A stretch of 64,000 bases of DNA from Spirochaetales bacterium (lineage in GTDB: Bacteria; Spirochaetota; Spirochaetia; Sphaerochaetales; Sphaerochaetaceae). The notes under the pieces were generated by a model, which was not told the DNA's origin, did not search any database, and saw only the letters and a list, made by a program, of their open reading frames with translations. Positions 1-9,403 of the stretch are shown piece after piece. Each line of letters opens with the position of its first letter. Within the stretch, counting starts at the first letter, position 1. The stretch lies in NCBI GenBank assembly GCA_022788185.1, contig JALEVV010000017.1, positions 1 through 64,000 on the forward strand, in the 5' to 3' direction. A program made the position numbers and the translations under genes.

Positions 1-2
1 AT

Positions 3-266
3 GCGTTTTCGGAGTTTGTGGAAATCCTGGAGTGGTGCGCCCGAAAGTACGGGACCAGGGTCATCAGGATCGGACGGTACTGCCCGTCATCCCAGACCTG
101 CTCCGCATGCGGACATGTGTGGCAGGGTACCAGGGACCTCAGTGACCGTGAATGGACATGTCCGGAGTGCGGTGTAACGCACGACAGGGACGTGAATGCC
201 TCGGTGAACATACTCGCCGAGGCGAAGCGTATCATGAACCGAATGGAACAGGCGAAGGACGCCTAG
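3..266 (+). CDS. tnpB: TnpB-type (IS200/IS605 family) RNA-guided nuclease/transposase, C-terminal part, truncated by the window edge
   Basis: The frame is open from base 3 (AFSEFVEILEWCARKYG...). Zinc ribbon CSACG...CPECG followed by DRDVNASVNI, the RuvC-III motif typical of TnpB. Confidence 0.9.
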   Translation, partial: AFSEFVEILEWCARKYGTRVIRIGRYCPSSQTCSACGHVWQGTRDLSDREWTCPECGVTHDRDVNASVNILAEAKRIMNRMEQAKDA

Positions 267-384
267 CCCATAAGGCGAGGCCGGACGGGTCTCGCAGGCC
301 AGAGACGGTGTAAGACGCCCTTTGGGGTGCGGCCGTCGTTACCATGGCCGGATTCCCATGGGCTTGCCCGTGGGAGTACGTCAA
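250..384 (+). ncRNA. Putative omega RNA (reRNA) / right end of the IS605-like element
   Basis: GC-rich structured sequence directly after tnpB, with the hairpin CCCATGGGC-TTG-CCCGTGGG near 357-374 and ending ...GTACGTCAA at 384, where homology to the interrupted host gene begins. Confidence 0.5.
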
Positions 385-891
385 GACATGGCAGTCATTG
401 TCGTATTGGGAGTATGGCATCAGCCAGAGTTTCCTTGAATAAATCCCAAGAGCCAGGCACATCTCGTTCAGGATCTGCGCCTTGTTCAGACAGTTTATCC
501 CGTTCTGTTTTTTGTCCAGACTGTACTCAAGCAGGGGGAGGGCCCTCATTTCAATGTGGTTGTCATAGTCGCTCTTGTGTGTGAGGCGAGGGGCAAATTC
601 GTTCATCAGTCTTACTGCCCTGTGGAAGGATGAGCCACTGCCTGCGGTCTTCTCAATATTGTATTTCTTCAGCAGATTCTGAAAGCCCGGTTCATTGAAT
701 TCATATGTAATTGTAATGTCTTCCCCATCCCTTATGGAGAGGTTCTGCTTCAGGATTCCGGCCTCCATGGTATATATCTGATAAGGATCCTGCAGATATG
801 AAGTCTGTTTCGGATCCGTGATTATTACTGCTGCCGTCACTGCCAGGGAGATTATTACGATGGCGGACAGGATAAGTGTTCTGTATTTCAT
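385..891 (-). pseudogene. Transglutaminase-like protein, 3'-truncated by the IS element
   Basis: Signal/TM start MKYRTLILSAIVIISLAVTAA, then ...NCLNKAQILNEMCLALGI...NDCHV. The reading frame runs into IS right-end sequence after CHV. Confidence 0.65.
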
Positions 892-964
892 GAGAGAATT
901 ATACCAAAACAATTCATTATAAAAAACACACCGATTTCCTCTTGTTCTGCTATATTTAGTGAGT

Positions 965-2329
965 ATGTTTTGGCCGTTTGGAAAGAAAAAGGAAAAATCC
1001 GCTGTCTTTGAGTCTAAAAGAGGTACAGGAGAACTGGATACCCTCAAGGCAAACAGACTTGCCGACGCGGCTTATGAGATGACGGCAGCAGTTGCAGCCG
1101 AAACAGGTGAGCGGAAGGCGGGAAGCGAGGCGACGCGTAAGTGTGCCCGACTTCTGCATGAGGAGCTTGGTAAGTACTGTGATGACACTCTGATCACGTC
1201 ATTCAGATCGAGTGAGGTCTCATATAACGGAGTCCTTAAGCTTATTGCCGTCTCAGCACCCATAATCCTCATCCTTGATCTTGCAGGGTGCAGTGTCATT
1301 GCCCTGGCACTTTTCTGTTTTACCGTTTTCCTTGCTCTCAGGGAGTATCTGCTATGTGACGGAATGAGGAAGCAGTTTTTCCGGGTGTGCGATATGACAA
1401 ACGTCCATGGAGTCATTGAACCTCAGGGAGAATGCACCGACACGATAGTCTTCACGGCGCATCATGATTCAGCCCCGCTGTATACAATCGGTAAGGATGA
1501 TAGGAAGAATATGTTCCTGAGCATGCATCTTCCACTTATCCACTTCTGTGTTACGGGACTCATTACCGTAACCGGAGTCATAACTGACATCTTCACCGGA
1601 GAACTCTTTTCGGTAAATCTACCCCCGGTCTTTGTCATCGTGCTGCTTGTGCTTCTGCTCCTTTCATCGGGAATCTATATACGGCTCTGGCGTCTTATTT
1701 CCGATAAGTACTCGCCGGGTATCGGAGACAACCTTGTCTCATCGTGCGTGCTGGTACAGCTTGCGCGCTATTTCAGCTGGAAGAAAAGGAAGGGTGAGGG
1801 CTTTACCGGAACAAGGCTGGTGTTTGCATCCTTTGACGGCGAGGAGTGCGGTCTGAAGGGCTCGTCATGGTGGTACCATAACCATAAGAATCAGCTGGTA
1901 AGTCCTGTTGTGATAAACCTGGACAGTCTGTGCTCCGCTTCTGATCTCACGTTCATCACTAAGGATGTCAACGGGCTTGTCCCCCTCTCGTCAGCTCTTG
2001 CTTCCGAGCTTTCCCGCATAGCGGACCGGATGGGATATTCCTCGAAGGTGGGAGGGCTTCCGCTCTTTGCGGGAGCAACTGATGCCGCTTCAGCCGCAAG
2101 GGAGGATCTGGAGGCAGTCACTGTCACTGCCGTTCCCCTGGACGGTGCTTCCTCCGTCATCCATACCGAAAATGACACACTTGAAAACGTGGAGCGGAAG
2201 GTCCTTGAGGAAGTGATATCCATATGCATCAGGTTTGCTGAGGACAGGGGGTGCACCGCACCACCGTCTCCCGAGCACCATCTGACACTGGAAAATACGG
2301 AAAAGAGACTTCAGATTACGAGAAGCTGA
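965..2329 (+). CDS. Membrane-associated M28-family zinc peptidase
   Basis: AHHDSAP, FASFDGEECGLKGSSWW and VINLDSL motifs plus several TM segments. Confidence 0.8.
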   Translation: MFWPFGKKKEKSAVFESKRGTGELDTLKANRLADAAYEMTAAVAAETGERKAGSEATRKCARLLHEELGKYCDDTLITSFRSSEVSYNGVLKLIAVSAPIILILDLAGCSVIALALFCFTVFLALREYLLCDGMRKQFFRVCDMTNVHGVIEPQGECTDTIVFTAHHDSAPLYTIGKDDRKNMFLSMHLPLIHFCVTGLITVTGVITDIFTGELFSVNLPPVFVIVLLVLLLLSSGIYIRLWRLISDKYSPGIGDNLVSSCVLVQLARYFSWKKRKGEGFTGTRLVFASFDGEECGLKGSSWWYHNHKNQLVSPVVINLDSLCSASDLTFITKDVNGLVPLSSALASELSRIADRMGYSSKVGGLPLFAGATDAASAAREDLEAVTVTAVPLDGASSVIHTENDTLENVERKVLEEVISICIRFAEDRGCTAPPSPEHHLTLENTEKRLQITRS

Positions 2330-2921
2330 GTGTGCAGCGTCCCATTGTTATTGACTGAAAACCCCTGGAAAGTTCCTCCCGGTTTGTCTGGGGGATCAGG
2401 CCCTTTATCGTGATGCCGGAGGCAAACTCTTCCTCAACCGCCGATGCCTGTACTTCCTTCAGGAGTCTTTTGATGTTTTCATACATGTCGTAGGAGATGA
2501 GCATGGTGAAGCCTGCTTTGGCTATCAGGGGTTCTGTTTCGATGATCCCAAGCACTTCCTTGGCGCTGTCCCCGTAAGCCTTCACGAGGCCGCCTGTTCC
2601 GAGAAGGGTGCCTCCGAAGTACCTGACGATGCATACAAGGATATTGGTAACACCGCTGCCCTTGAGTACCTCCAGGGCGGGGCGCCCTGCAGTGTTCTTG
2701 GGCTCCCTGTCATCACTCATGGAGTAGAGATCACCCTTGGGACCTACCACCGCCGCATGGACCACGTGGGTGGAATCGGGATGCTCATCCCTGATGGACT
2801 TCACCAGTGGCTTTATCTCCTCGAGTGACGTGCATGGAAGGGCGATCGATATGAACCGGCTCTTTTTGACCACTATCTCGCACTCTGCCCTTTTAAGTAA
2901 AATATCCACCCTGTCTACCAC
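2316..2921 (-). CDS. yigZ: YigZ/IMPACT (UPF0029) family protein
   Basis: KKSRFI...SDDREPKNTAGRPALEVL...VRYFGGTLLGTGGLVKAY. Confidence 0.9.
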   Translation of the reverse strand: MVDRVDILLKRAECEIVVKKSRFISIALPCTSLEEIKPLVKSIRDEHPDSTHVVHAAVVGPKGDLYSMSDDREPKNTAGRPALEVLKGSGVTNILVCIVRYFGGTLLGTGGLVKAYGDSAKEVLGIIETEPLIAKAGFTMLISYDMYENIKRLLKEVQASAVEEEFASGITIKGLIPQTNREELSRGFQSITMGRCTLSFS

Positions 2922-3811
2922 CTGTGACCATACATGTTATCTGAATCGGAAAGGGCTGAAAGCTCATCCGCCCTCCGGTAAAGCCGTGAAAGCTCCTCTT
3001 CATCAAGTGTAACCGAGCGTGTGAAAATATCAAGCTGTGATTCCGTCCTCGCTCCTGCAAAAACCTTTTCATACCCCCATGAGGAGGCAAAGGCAAGTGC
3101 CACTTCGCAGGTCGTGCACTCATGATCAGCACTTATCTTCCTTATTTCCTCAAGCAGTGCATGGTATTCCCTTTCATGGTCAAAGACCCATAGCAGTCTC
3201 CTGTCATCGGTGAGGGAGTCCCGGGTTTCATAATTTCCTGAAAGAAGGCCGAAGCCCAGAGGTCCGTAGCAATACATTGAGATGTTGTTCTGCCTGGAAA
3301 TGGCGGCAGTCTCCCTGTGGTCCTTTGTCCAGAGCAGCGAAAAGGGGCGCTCCGTCACGTTTATCTCGAAGTCCGATGAGACCTCGGCAAGCAGAGAGGA
3401 TGGGAAGTTGCTGACTCCTGTCTTCAGGCATTTCCCTTCCTTTTTCAGTCCTTCCAGTTCCTTCAGCACCGAAAAGAGGAGTTTGCCGTCATGGGTCGGC
3501 CAGTGGATCAGAAGGGTGTCCAGATATTCACTTCCGAGTCTTTTAAGACAGGTTTCGGCCTTACGCCTGAAGGAAGGAACGCACATCACCTTTTCAGTGA
3601 TGTCATACTCTTCCCGCTGTATATGCCTCTCCTTAAGCACGGAGGCAAGTATGGCATCAGCCTCGGGATAGGTGTATGCGCTGTCAAAGGACCTTACTCC
3701 GATCTTCACGGCTTTCCTTACGACGCTTCTGAATTCCGCTGGGTCCCTGTCGGGATAAAAGGACATGGGACCGCCGGCCTGCACCAGGCCCAGTCCGATG
3801 TTACTCCTCAT
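2915..3811 (-). CDS. Aldo/keto reductase
   Basis: IGLGLVQAGGP..., SFDSAYTYPEAD, DTLLIHWP, KTGVSNF motifs. Start placed at MRSNIGLG. Confidence 0.85.
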   Translation of the reverse strand: MRSNIGLGLVQAGGPMSFYPDRDPAEFRSVVRKAVKIGVRSFDSAYTYPEADAILASVLKERHIQREEYDITEKVMCVPSFRRKAETCLKRLGSEYLDTLLIHWPTHDGKLLFSVLKELEGLKKEGKCLKTGVSNFPSSLLAEVSSDFEINVTERPFSLLWTKDHRETAAISRQNNISMYCYGPLGFGLLSGNYETRDSLTDDRRLLWVFDHEREYHALLEEIRKISADHECTTCEVALAFASSWGYEKVFAGARTESQLDIFTRSVTLDEEELSRLYRRADELSALSDSDNMYGHRW

Positions 3812-4736
3812 CAAGCCAGACAATCTTTTTGTCCACCATCGTCCGGTCATCAAAGAGGAAGTAGGCTTCGAACTTCCTGCCTTCCAGCATGCCCGGGAGC
3901 CATAACCTGTCATCCTCCCACATGTTCTCATATGGGATCTTGTCCCGGTCTATCCAGAAGGGGCGTGCCTCATCGCACTCCTTAAGCTCTCCGGTCGCAC
4001 CGTAGGAGTAAAACACGTACCCGATCTCACGGATGTTCTTATGTTTGAACTGGAAGTATATCGTACCCCTGTATTCCGGATCCGTGATGTCAAGTCCGGT
4101 CTCTTCCTTTGTTTCCCTGACGCATGCTTCCGCTGCCGTTTCCTCAAGCTCGATATGACCGCCGGGGGCATTGAAGTATCCGTTACCGAGGCCTCTCTTC
4201 TTTTCAATGAAGAGAAGTTTGCCGTCATTCTCGGTGAACGTTATGACGCACCTGTCGGTGGGCTCCCAGATATCCCAGTTTATCTCATCGATGCTCTGAG
4301 CCTTCATGAAATCCTCCTGAGCGGCTTCCGGGTTCTCCCGCTTTCTCTTCTCCTCCTCCCGCTTCTCCCGCTCGGCCTTCTCCTCGGGGTGAAGCTCCTC
4401 GTGACACTCCTGACAGAGACAGTCATCGTGTCCAAGGATGTACTCCATTGAAAGCTTTTTGCCGCACTTTCTGCAGTGGAGGGTGAACGGCCATACCCTG
4501 GCCCTGAGCAGGTATCCGGCCGCAATGACAAGCGCAAGCGGGATGAGGATGAACCAGTATGAGAGGCCGGTCATGTCTATGATCACGACACCGATGTAAA
4601 AGAAAAGTGAGAGGAAGCATATGTATATCATGGACCTCAGCTTTGTCTGGGTATCCTTTATCTTTCTCTGATAGAAGTTTATGAGAAGGATCAGGAACAG
4701 GAACCATATGTAGACGTCGTTGAATTTAGCTATCAT
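3801..4736 (-). CDS. NUDIX hydrolase with N-terminal TM segments and a zinc-ribbon-like region
   Basis: NAPGGHIELEETAAEACVRETKEETGL NUDIX box; CRKCGKK...CLCQECHEE cysteine pairs; N-terminal hydrophobic segments. Confidence 0.85.
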   Translation of the reverse strand: MIAKFNDVYIWFLFLILLINFYQRKIKDTQTKLRSMIYICFLSLFFYIGVVIIDMTGLSYWFILIPLALVIAAGYLLRARVWPFTLHCRKCGKKLSMEYILGHDDCLCQECHEELHPEEKAEREKREEEKRKRENPEAAQEDFMKAQSIDEINWDIWEPTDRCVITFTENDGKLLFIEKKRGLGNGYFNAPGGHIELEETAAEACVRETKEETGLDITDPEYRGTIYFQFKHKNIREIGYVFYSYGATGELKECDEARPFWIDRDKIPYENMWEDDRLWLPGMLEGRKFEAYFLFDDRTMVDKKIVWLDEE

Positions 4737-4839
4737 GTGGTAAAGATATCCATGTTTTCGAGTCTTTGCAACTCATGACATTCAGGTTGCAGTGCTCCTG
4801 AAAATGGGGTAGTCTTAACGCGTGAAAGGAAAGAAAAAG

Positions 4840-5505
4840 ATGAACAATATTGCTTCTTATATCGATCATACGATGCTCGCTCCCCAGGCAACTGTCTCCC
4901 AGATCAGAAAGCTCTGTGAGGAAGCCGTGAAATACCATTTCGCCTCTGTCTGCGTAAACTCATGCCATGTGGCACTGTGCGCGGAGCTGCTTAAGGGAAC
5001 CGGCGTGAATGTCTGCACCGTCGTAGGTTTCCCCTTAGGTGCCATGAGCACAAAGGCAAAGGCCTTTGAGGCAGAGTGTGCTGTTGCCGACGGCGCCGTT
5101 GAGATCGACATGGTTATCAATGTGGGTGCGCTTAAGGATGAGAACTGGACCTTTGTCGAGGATGACATCAGGGCCGTCAAAAAGGCATGCGGGGGAAAGC
5201 TTCTCAAGGTCATTCTCGAGACCTGCCTCCTCACCGATGATGAGATCGTCAGGGCATGTCAGCTTTCAGAAGCCGCAGGTGCCGACTATGTGAAGACTTC
5301 AACAGGCTTCTCCAAGGGCGGAGCAACGGCTGAGGCAGTTTCCCTCATGAGAAAGACAGTCGGTGACCGTCTCGGAGTAAAGGCTTCCGGCGGTATCCGT
5401 GACAGGGAAAGTGCCCTGAAAATGATTGAGGCCGGAGCATCCCGCTTAGGCTGCTCTGCAGGCGTTAAGATCATGGAAGGAGAGGTGTCAGATGCCGCAT
5501 ATTGA
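4840..5505 (+). CDS. deoC: Deoxyribose-phosphate aldolase
   Basis: [53 protein letters not shown]. Confidence 0.95.
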   Translation: MNNIASYIDHTMLAPQATVSQIRKLCEEAVKYHFASVCVNSCHVALCAELLKGTGVNVCTVVGFPLGAMSTKAKAFEAECAVADGAVEIDMVINVGALKDENWTFVEDDIRAVKKACGGKLLKVILETCLLTDDEIVRACQLSEAAGADYVKTSTGFSKGGATAEAVSLMRKTVGDRLGVKASGGIRDRESALKMIEAGASRLGCSAGVKIMEGEVSDAAY

Positions 5506-6634
5506 GGCTTCCTCCTCCAGTGAGGATTTCCTCAAGTCCCTGGGCTTTCCGACCATCGATGTCCATGAGACCTTTTCCCATTTTGATTTCACCAAGCCCG
5601 GACGCCGTGTCCTGCTGATAGGACCCATGGGCAGCGGAAAGACTGAGTTCGCCGCCCGCGTCTGGCGTGATGCCGCCATCGCCCAGAAGAAGGGGGAGAC
5701 GGTAAGGGCCCTTACCAGTACCGGGGATGTGGACAGGAGAAAGGTCTTCTTCATCCGCAGTGAAATAGACGGTGCCAGATTCACCGACTACCCGGATGAT
5801 GCGCTCTGCTACCGCTCCGGGTACATCAGGTGCGGCGAGAACATCGCCAGGATCAGGGATTCCTTCGGTCTGGAACAGGTCATTAGGGATAACCCCACAG
5901 TCGGGACATACATCATCGACGAGGCTTCGTTCTTTGACGAACGTCTTGCCTACGTCGTAAGAAACTGCGCCCTTGAAAAGGGGTGCATGTTCATATTCCC
6001 CACGCTGGTGCTCAATTTCAGAAGGGACCTCTTCAACAACACGGCCCGTCTCATGCTGGACATAGCGACGGATGTGATACCCCTTACGGCATACTGTGAG
6101 CATCCGGAGTGCATGGATTCGGCGTTCTATACCTACAGATACTACTCCGTGAACGGTAAGGAGTGCCCATCCCTTTTCTTCGATCCCCTCATCGTAGTCG
6201 GAGGTGACAGGACCAAGGACAGCTCCCTTGAGCCCAATTACGCATCCAGGTGTGACCGTCATCACTATCTTCCGGGTAAGGAGTATACGTTCTTTACCTT
6301 AAAGCCGCTCGGAGAAGCGGCTAACAGGGGAGAGACCGAGCCTCTTATCAGGGAAATAGAAGCCCTGCACTCGGCAAAGGAAAAGTCCCTGCTTTATGAG
6401 AATCTGCTGAAAAGCTACGGGGACAGCCCCGATGCCGGAAAGTACATGGATTCCCTGCTTCCCGATTACACTGCCGAAAAGGCACTCTGTTATCTCTTTT
6501 CAGAGCAGAACCTGATCAGTGAGCAGCTGCTTCAGCGGATGGTATTTGATCTGGAGCTTGATACGGCCTATCTCACGAAAACACTTTCAGACAACAGAAG
6601 GCCTGTCAGTTTTGATCAGCCATATCTGCTGTAG
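5492..6634 (+). CDS. Thymidine-kinase-like P-loop ATPase with long C-terminal extension
   Basis: [11 protein letters not shown] Walker [10 protein letters not shown] lid motif, Cys/His pairs (CEHPEC, CDRHH) and IVVGGD. Confidence 0.7.
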   Translation: MPHIEASSSSEDFLKSLGFPTIDVHETFSHFDFTKPGRRVLLIGPMGSGKTEFAARVWRDAAIAQKKGETVRALTSTGDVDRRKVFFIRSEIDGARFTDYPDDALCYRSGYIRCGENIARIRDSFGLEQVIRDNPTVGTYIIDEASFFDERLAYVVRNCALEKGCMFIFPTLVLNFRRDLFNNTARLMLDIATDVIPLTAYCEHPECMDSAFYTYRYYSVNGKECPSLFFDPLIVVGGDRTKDSSLEPNYASRCDRHHYLPGKEYTFFTLKPLGEAANRGETEPLIREIEALHSAKEKSLLYENLLKSYGDSPDAGKYMDSLLPDYTAEKALCYLFSEQNLISEQLLQRMVFDLELDTAYLTKTLSDNRRPVSFDQPYLL

Positions 6635-6653
6635 AACGGAATAGTGCAAAAAA

Positions 6654-6686
6654 GGGGTGCTAATTTTTTTCCGCACCCCTCTTTTT
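6654..6686 (+). terminator. Rho-independent terminator
   Basis: GGGGTGC ... GCACCCC followed by TCTTTTT. Confidence 0.8.
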
Positions 6687-6855
6687 CTGCTTTAAAATTT
6701 ATTCAGGATTTAAAGTGTCCATTCAGGAATACGGACACATCCATATTCAGCTGGCAGAGCCGAAATCATTCATTCTGAAGTCCATGTTCATCATGGATTC
6801 ATGGATAATGCACCTCGGTACATGAGTGAACCGGGAAAAAGGGAGGAATTTTCTA

Positions 6856-8187
6856 ATGGGTTTTCTTGTCGGAGACGGAGTAACTGATAACAGCAGGGCT
6901 CTTCAGGAGCTGCTTGATAAGGGTGGCGAGATTGTGATTCCCGCCGGTGATTACCTCACCGGACCTATCGAGGTCAGATCCTCCACAAAACTCGTTCTGG
7001 AAAAGGGCGCAACCTTAAGGTTCATTCCCGATCCTGCCCTTTACGAACCCGTATACACCCGCTGGGAAGGTGTCAAATGCCATGCAATGCATCCCTGTTT
7101 CTTCATCAATGAGGCCCATGACGTGGTGATAACCGGTGAAGGTACCATCGACGGCAGCGGCAAGCCCTGGTGGGAGGAAGTGTGGGCAAAGAAGGCAAGG
7201 GGGCAGAACAGGCCTGAATCAGAGCTCGAGAAGAAGTTCGCGGCCCTTAATCCCGGATATGAGACTCAGCCGGGCGGTGGCGGCGGAAGGCCGTGCCAGT
7301 TCCTGAGACCTGCACTTTTCCAGGTCAAGGACAGTGAGAACATCCTTGTCGAGAACATCACCGTTCAGAACAGTCCGTTCTGGACAGTCCATCCCCTTTT
7401 CAGCAGGAACATCACCCTTAAGGGACTTACCATAAAGAATCCGTATGATTCACCCAATACCGACGGCATCGACGTTGAGTCCTGCTCGGATGTGAAGATC
7501 ATCGACTGCAGTGTTTTTGTGGGCGATGACGGAATCGCACTCAAGAGCGGTTCGGGACCTGAGGGTATCAGGGACAACGTTCCCACCACCGACGTCATCA
7601 TCAAAGGCTGTCGCGTGGTTAAGGCCCATGGCGGTGCTGTTATCGGTTCTGAGACCGCTGCCGGAATCAGCAACGTGGTCGTTGAAGACTGCGTCTTTGA
7701 CGACACGGACAGGGGAATCAGGATCAAGTCCAGACGCGGACGCGGCGGTGCGCTCCATGATCTGGTGTTCAGGAACCTGACAATGAAGAACAATCTCTGC
7801 CCGCTCGTGGTCAATATGTTCTATAAGTGCGGATGCAGCGATGAATCCTGCTTCTCCCTTGAAAAGCAGGAGGTCACATCGGAGACACCGAGCCTTTACA
7901 ACGTGGTCGTTGAAGGGTGTAAGGCAGAGGGCAGCAGGGCTTCCGCAGGCATGATCGTTGGTCTTCCCGAACTTCCTGTCAGAAACCTCACGGTCCGTGA
8001 CTGTGAGCTCGGAGTTGATCCCGAGAGTGATGCCGATGTCACCACATCGGGTATGTACAGAGGTCTTCCGGCACCTGAAAGCCGTGGTCTGAGACTGAGA
8101 TACATCGAGTCTCTGACCCTTGAAAACGTTAAAGTCAGCGGGACGGATAAGGAAATACTGATCGAAGACAGTGTCAGTTTCGCTTAA
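6856..8187 (+). CDS. Polygalacturonase, glycoside hydrolase family 28
   Basis: SPNTDGIDVESC, GDDGIALKSG, GSETAAGISNV, RGIRIKSRRGRGG motifs. Start at MGFLVGDGVTDN after GGGAGGAA. Confidence 0.93.
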   Translation: MGFLVGDGVTDNSRALQELLDKGGEIVIPAGDYLTGPIEVRSSTKLVLEKGATLRFIPDPALYEPVYTRWEGVKCHAMHPCFFINEAHDVVITGEGTIDGSGKPWWEEVWAKKARGQNRPESELEKKFAALNPGYETQPGGGGGRPCQFLRPALFQVKDSENILVENITVQNSPFWTVHPLFSRNITLKGLTIKNPYDSPNTDGIDVESCSDVKIIDCSVFVGDDGIALKSGSGPEGIRDNVPTTDVIIKGCRVVKAHGGAVIGSETAAGISNVVVEDCVFDDTDRGIRIKSRRGRGGALHDLVFRNLTMKNNLCPLVVNMFYKCGCSDESCFSLEKQEVTSETPSLYNVVVEGCKAEGSRASAGMIVGLPELPVRNLTVRDCELGVDPESDADVTTSGMYRGLPAPESRGLRLRYIESLTLENVKVSGTDKEILIEDSVSFA

Positions 8188-8204
8188 GCTTTAAGATAAA
8201 TCCT

Positions 8205-8252
8205 GAGAGCAGTCTAGTCATATTTCTCCTTATGGGCTGCTCTCTTTTTTTT
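8205..8252 (+). terminator. Rho-independent terminator
   Basis: GAGAGCAG ... CTGCTCTC TTTTTTTT. Confidence 0.8.
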
Positions 8253-8311
8253 ATCCTGCATATTTATTATATTATCTGTAAAATTTTCATGAATGAGAGG
8301 TTGATTGAAAT

Positions 8312-9283
8312 ATGATTCAGGCAGTACTGCTGTTCTGTATAGGTCTCGTGATGCTCATCAAGGGCGGAGACTGGTTTGTCGACGGTGCGGTCGGTGTTGC
8401 GCACAGATATAAGTTACCTGAGATTCTGATCGGTGCGACCATCGTCTCCATCGGTACCACCATTCCTGAAGTTATGGTGTCATCAATTGCCGCAGCTGCA
8501 GGCCAGAGCCAGACGGCTTACGGTAATGCGATCGGCTCATGTATATGCAATACCGCGCTCATAGCTGCAGTAACCATTGCGGCAAAGAGTGTTCAGGATA
8601 TTGATGCAAAGGCCTTCAGAACACCCATAATCTTCTTCTTCCTGGCGGCTGTCTTCTATTCCGCAGTGGCATATACAAGCGGAGTGTTCTCAAGACTCAT
8701 CGGTATCCTTCTTCTTGCCTTTTTCGTTGTCTACATGGTAATTACCGTGCGTCAGGCCATTAACAACAGGGTTGTGACTGACAGTGAGGATGCTGGGGAA
8801 GAGGAGGAGAAACCACTCTGGAAGAACCTGGTCCTGCTCATCGGAGGAGCTGCCATCATCGCAGTCGGTGCAAACCTTCTCGTTGACAACGGACAGATCA
8901 TCGCCATGGGCCTCGGAGTTCCTGAGTCAGTAATTGCGCTTACTTTCATCGCGCTCGGAACATCCCTTCCCGAGCTTGTCACCGCCATCACATCCCTTCT
9001 TAAGGGACATTCTTCCCTGTCTCTGGGCAACATCATCGGTGCGAACCTTTTCAATCTTGTATTCGTCAGCGGCATGGCCATCACCATCAACCCGTTCAGC
9101 ATTCCTTCCGAAAAGCTCATTGCGGGCCAGAATGCTTCTCTTGTGGTCGATATCCCTGTGATGTTCGCCACCATGATCCTGATGACGCTTCCCGCACTGC
9201 TTACAAAGAAGCTGAGAAGATGGCAGGGAATCATCCTGCTCCTGATCTACTTCAGCTACATTGCCTTCCAGTTCTTCTTCTGA
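8312..9283 (+). CDS. Calcium/sodium antiporter (CaCA, YrbG-like)
   Basis: Duplicated alpha repeats: IGATIVSIGTTIPEVMVS...NAIGSCICN and ALTFIALGTSLPELVTAIT...LGNIIGANLFN. Confidence 0.92.
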   Translation: MIQAVLLFCIGLVMLIKGGDWFVDGAVGVAHRYKLPEILIGATIVSIGTTIPEVMVSSIAAAAGQSQTAYGNAIGSCICNTALIAAVTIAAKSVQDIDAKAFRTPIIFFFLAAVFYSAVAYTSGVFSRLIGILLLAFFVVYMVITVRQAINNRVVTDSEDAGEEEEKPLWKNLVLLIGGAAIIAVGANLLVDNGQIIAMGLGVPESVIALTFIALGTSLPELVTAITSLLKGHSSLSLGNIIGANLFNLVFVSGMAITINPFSIPSEKLIAGQNASLVVDIPVMFATMILMTLPALLTKKLRRWQGIILLLIYFSYIAFQFFF

Positions 9284-9305
9284 TAAGGGAAGTAAGACGC
9301 CTGAA

Positions 9306-9337
9306 ACTGAGTCCTGAAAGCGGACTCAGTTTTTTTA
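9306..9337 (+). terminator. Rho-independent terminator after the antiporter gene
   Basis: ACTGAGTCC-TGAAAGC-GGACTCAGT then T7. Confidence 0.85.
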
Positions 9338-9355
9338 TGCCCTCATGCGGGCAAC

Positions 9356-9383
9356 AAAAAACGGACGGGGTTTTCCCGTCCGT
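9356..9383 (-). terminator. Rho-independent terminator of the eda-like gene
   Basis: ACGGACGGG/CCCGTCCGT stem with an A-run on the + strand (U-run for the minus transcript). Confidence 0.8.
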
Positions 9384-9403
9384 CATGAGCACTTCTGTTT
9401 CCC

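Noticed and set aside
327-584. + strand ORF over the IS right end
   Set aside because: Antisense to the transglutaminase-like remnant; no recognisable domain and low-complexity composition.
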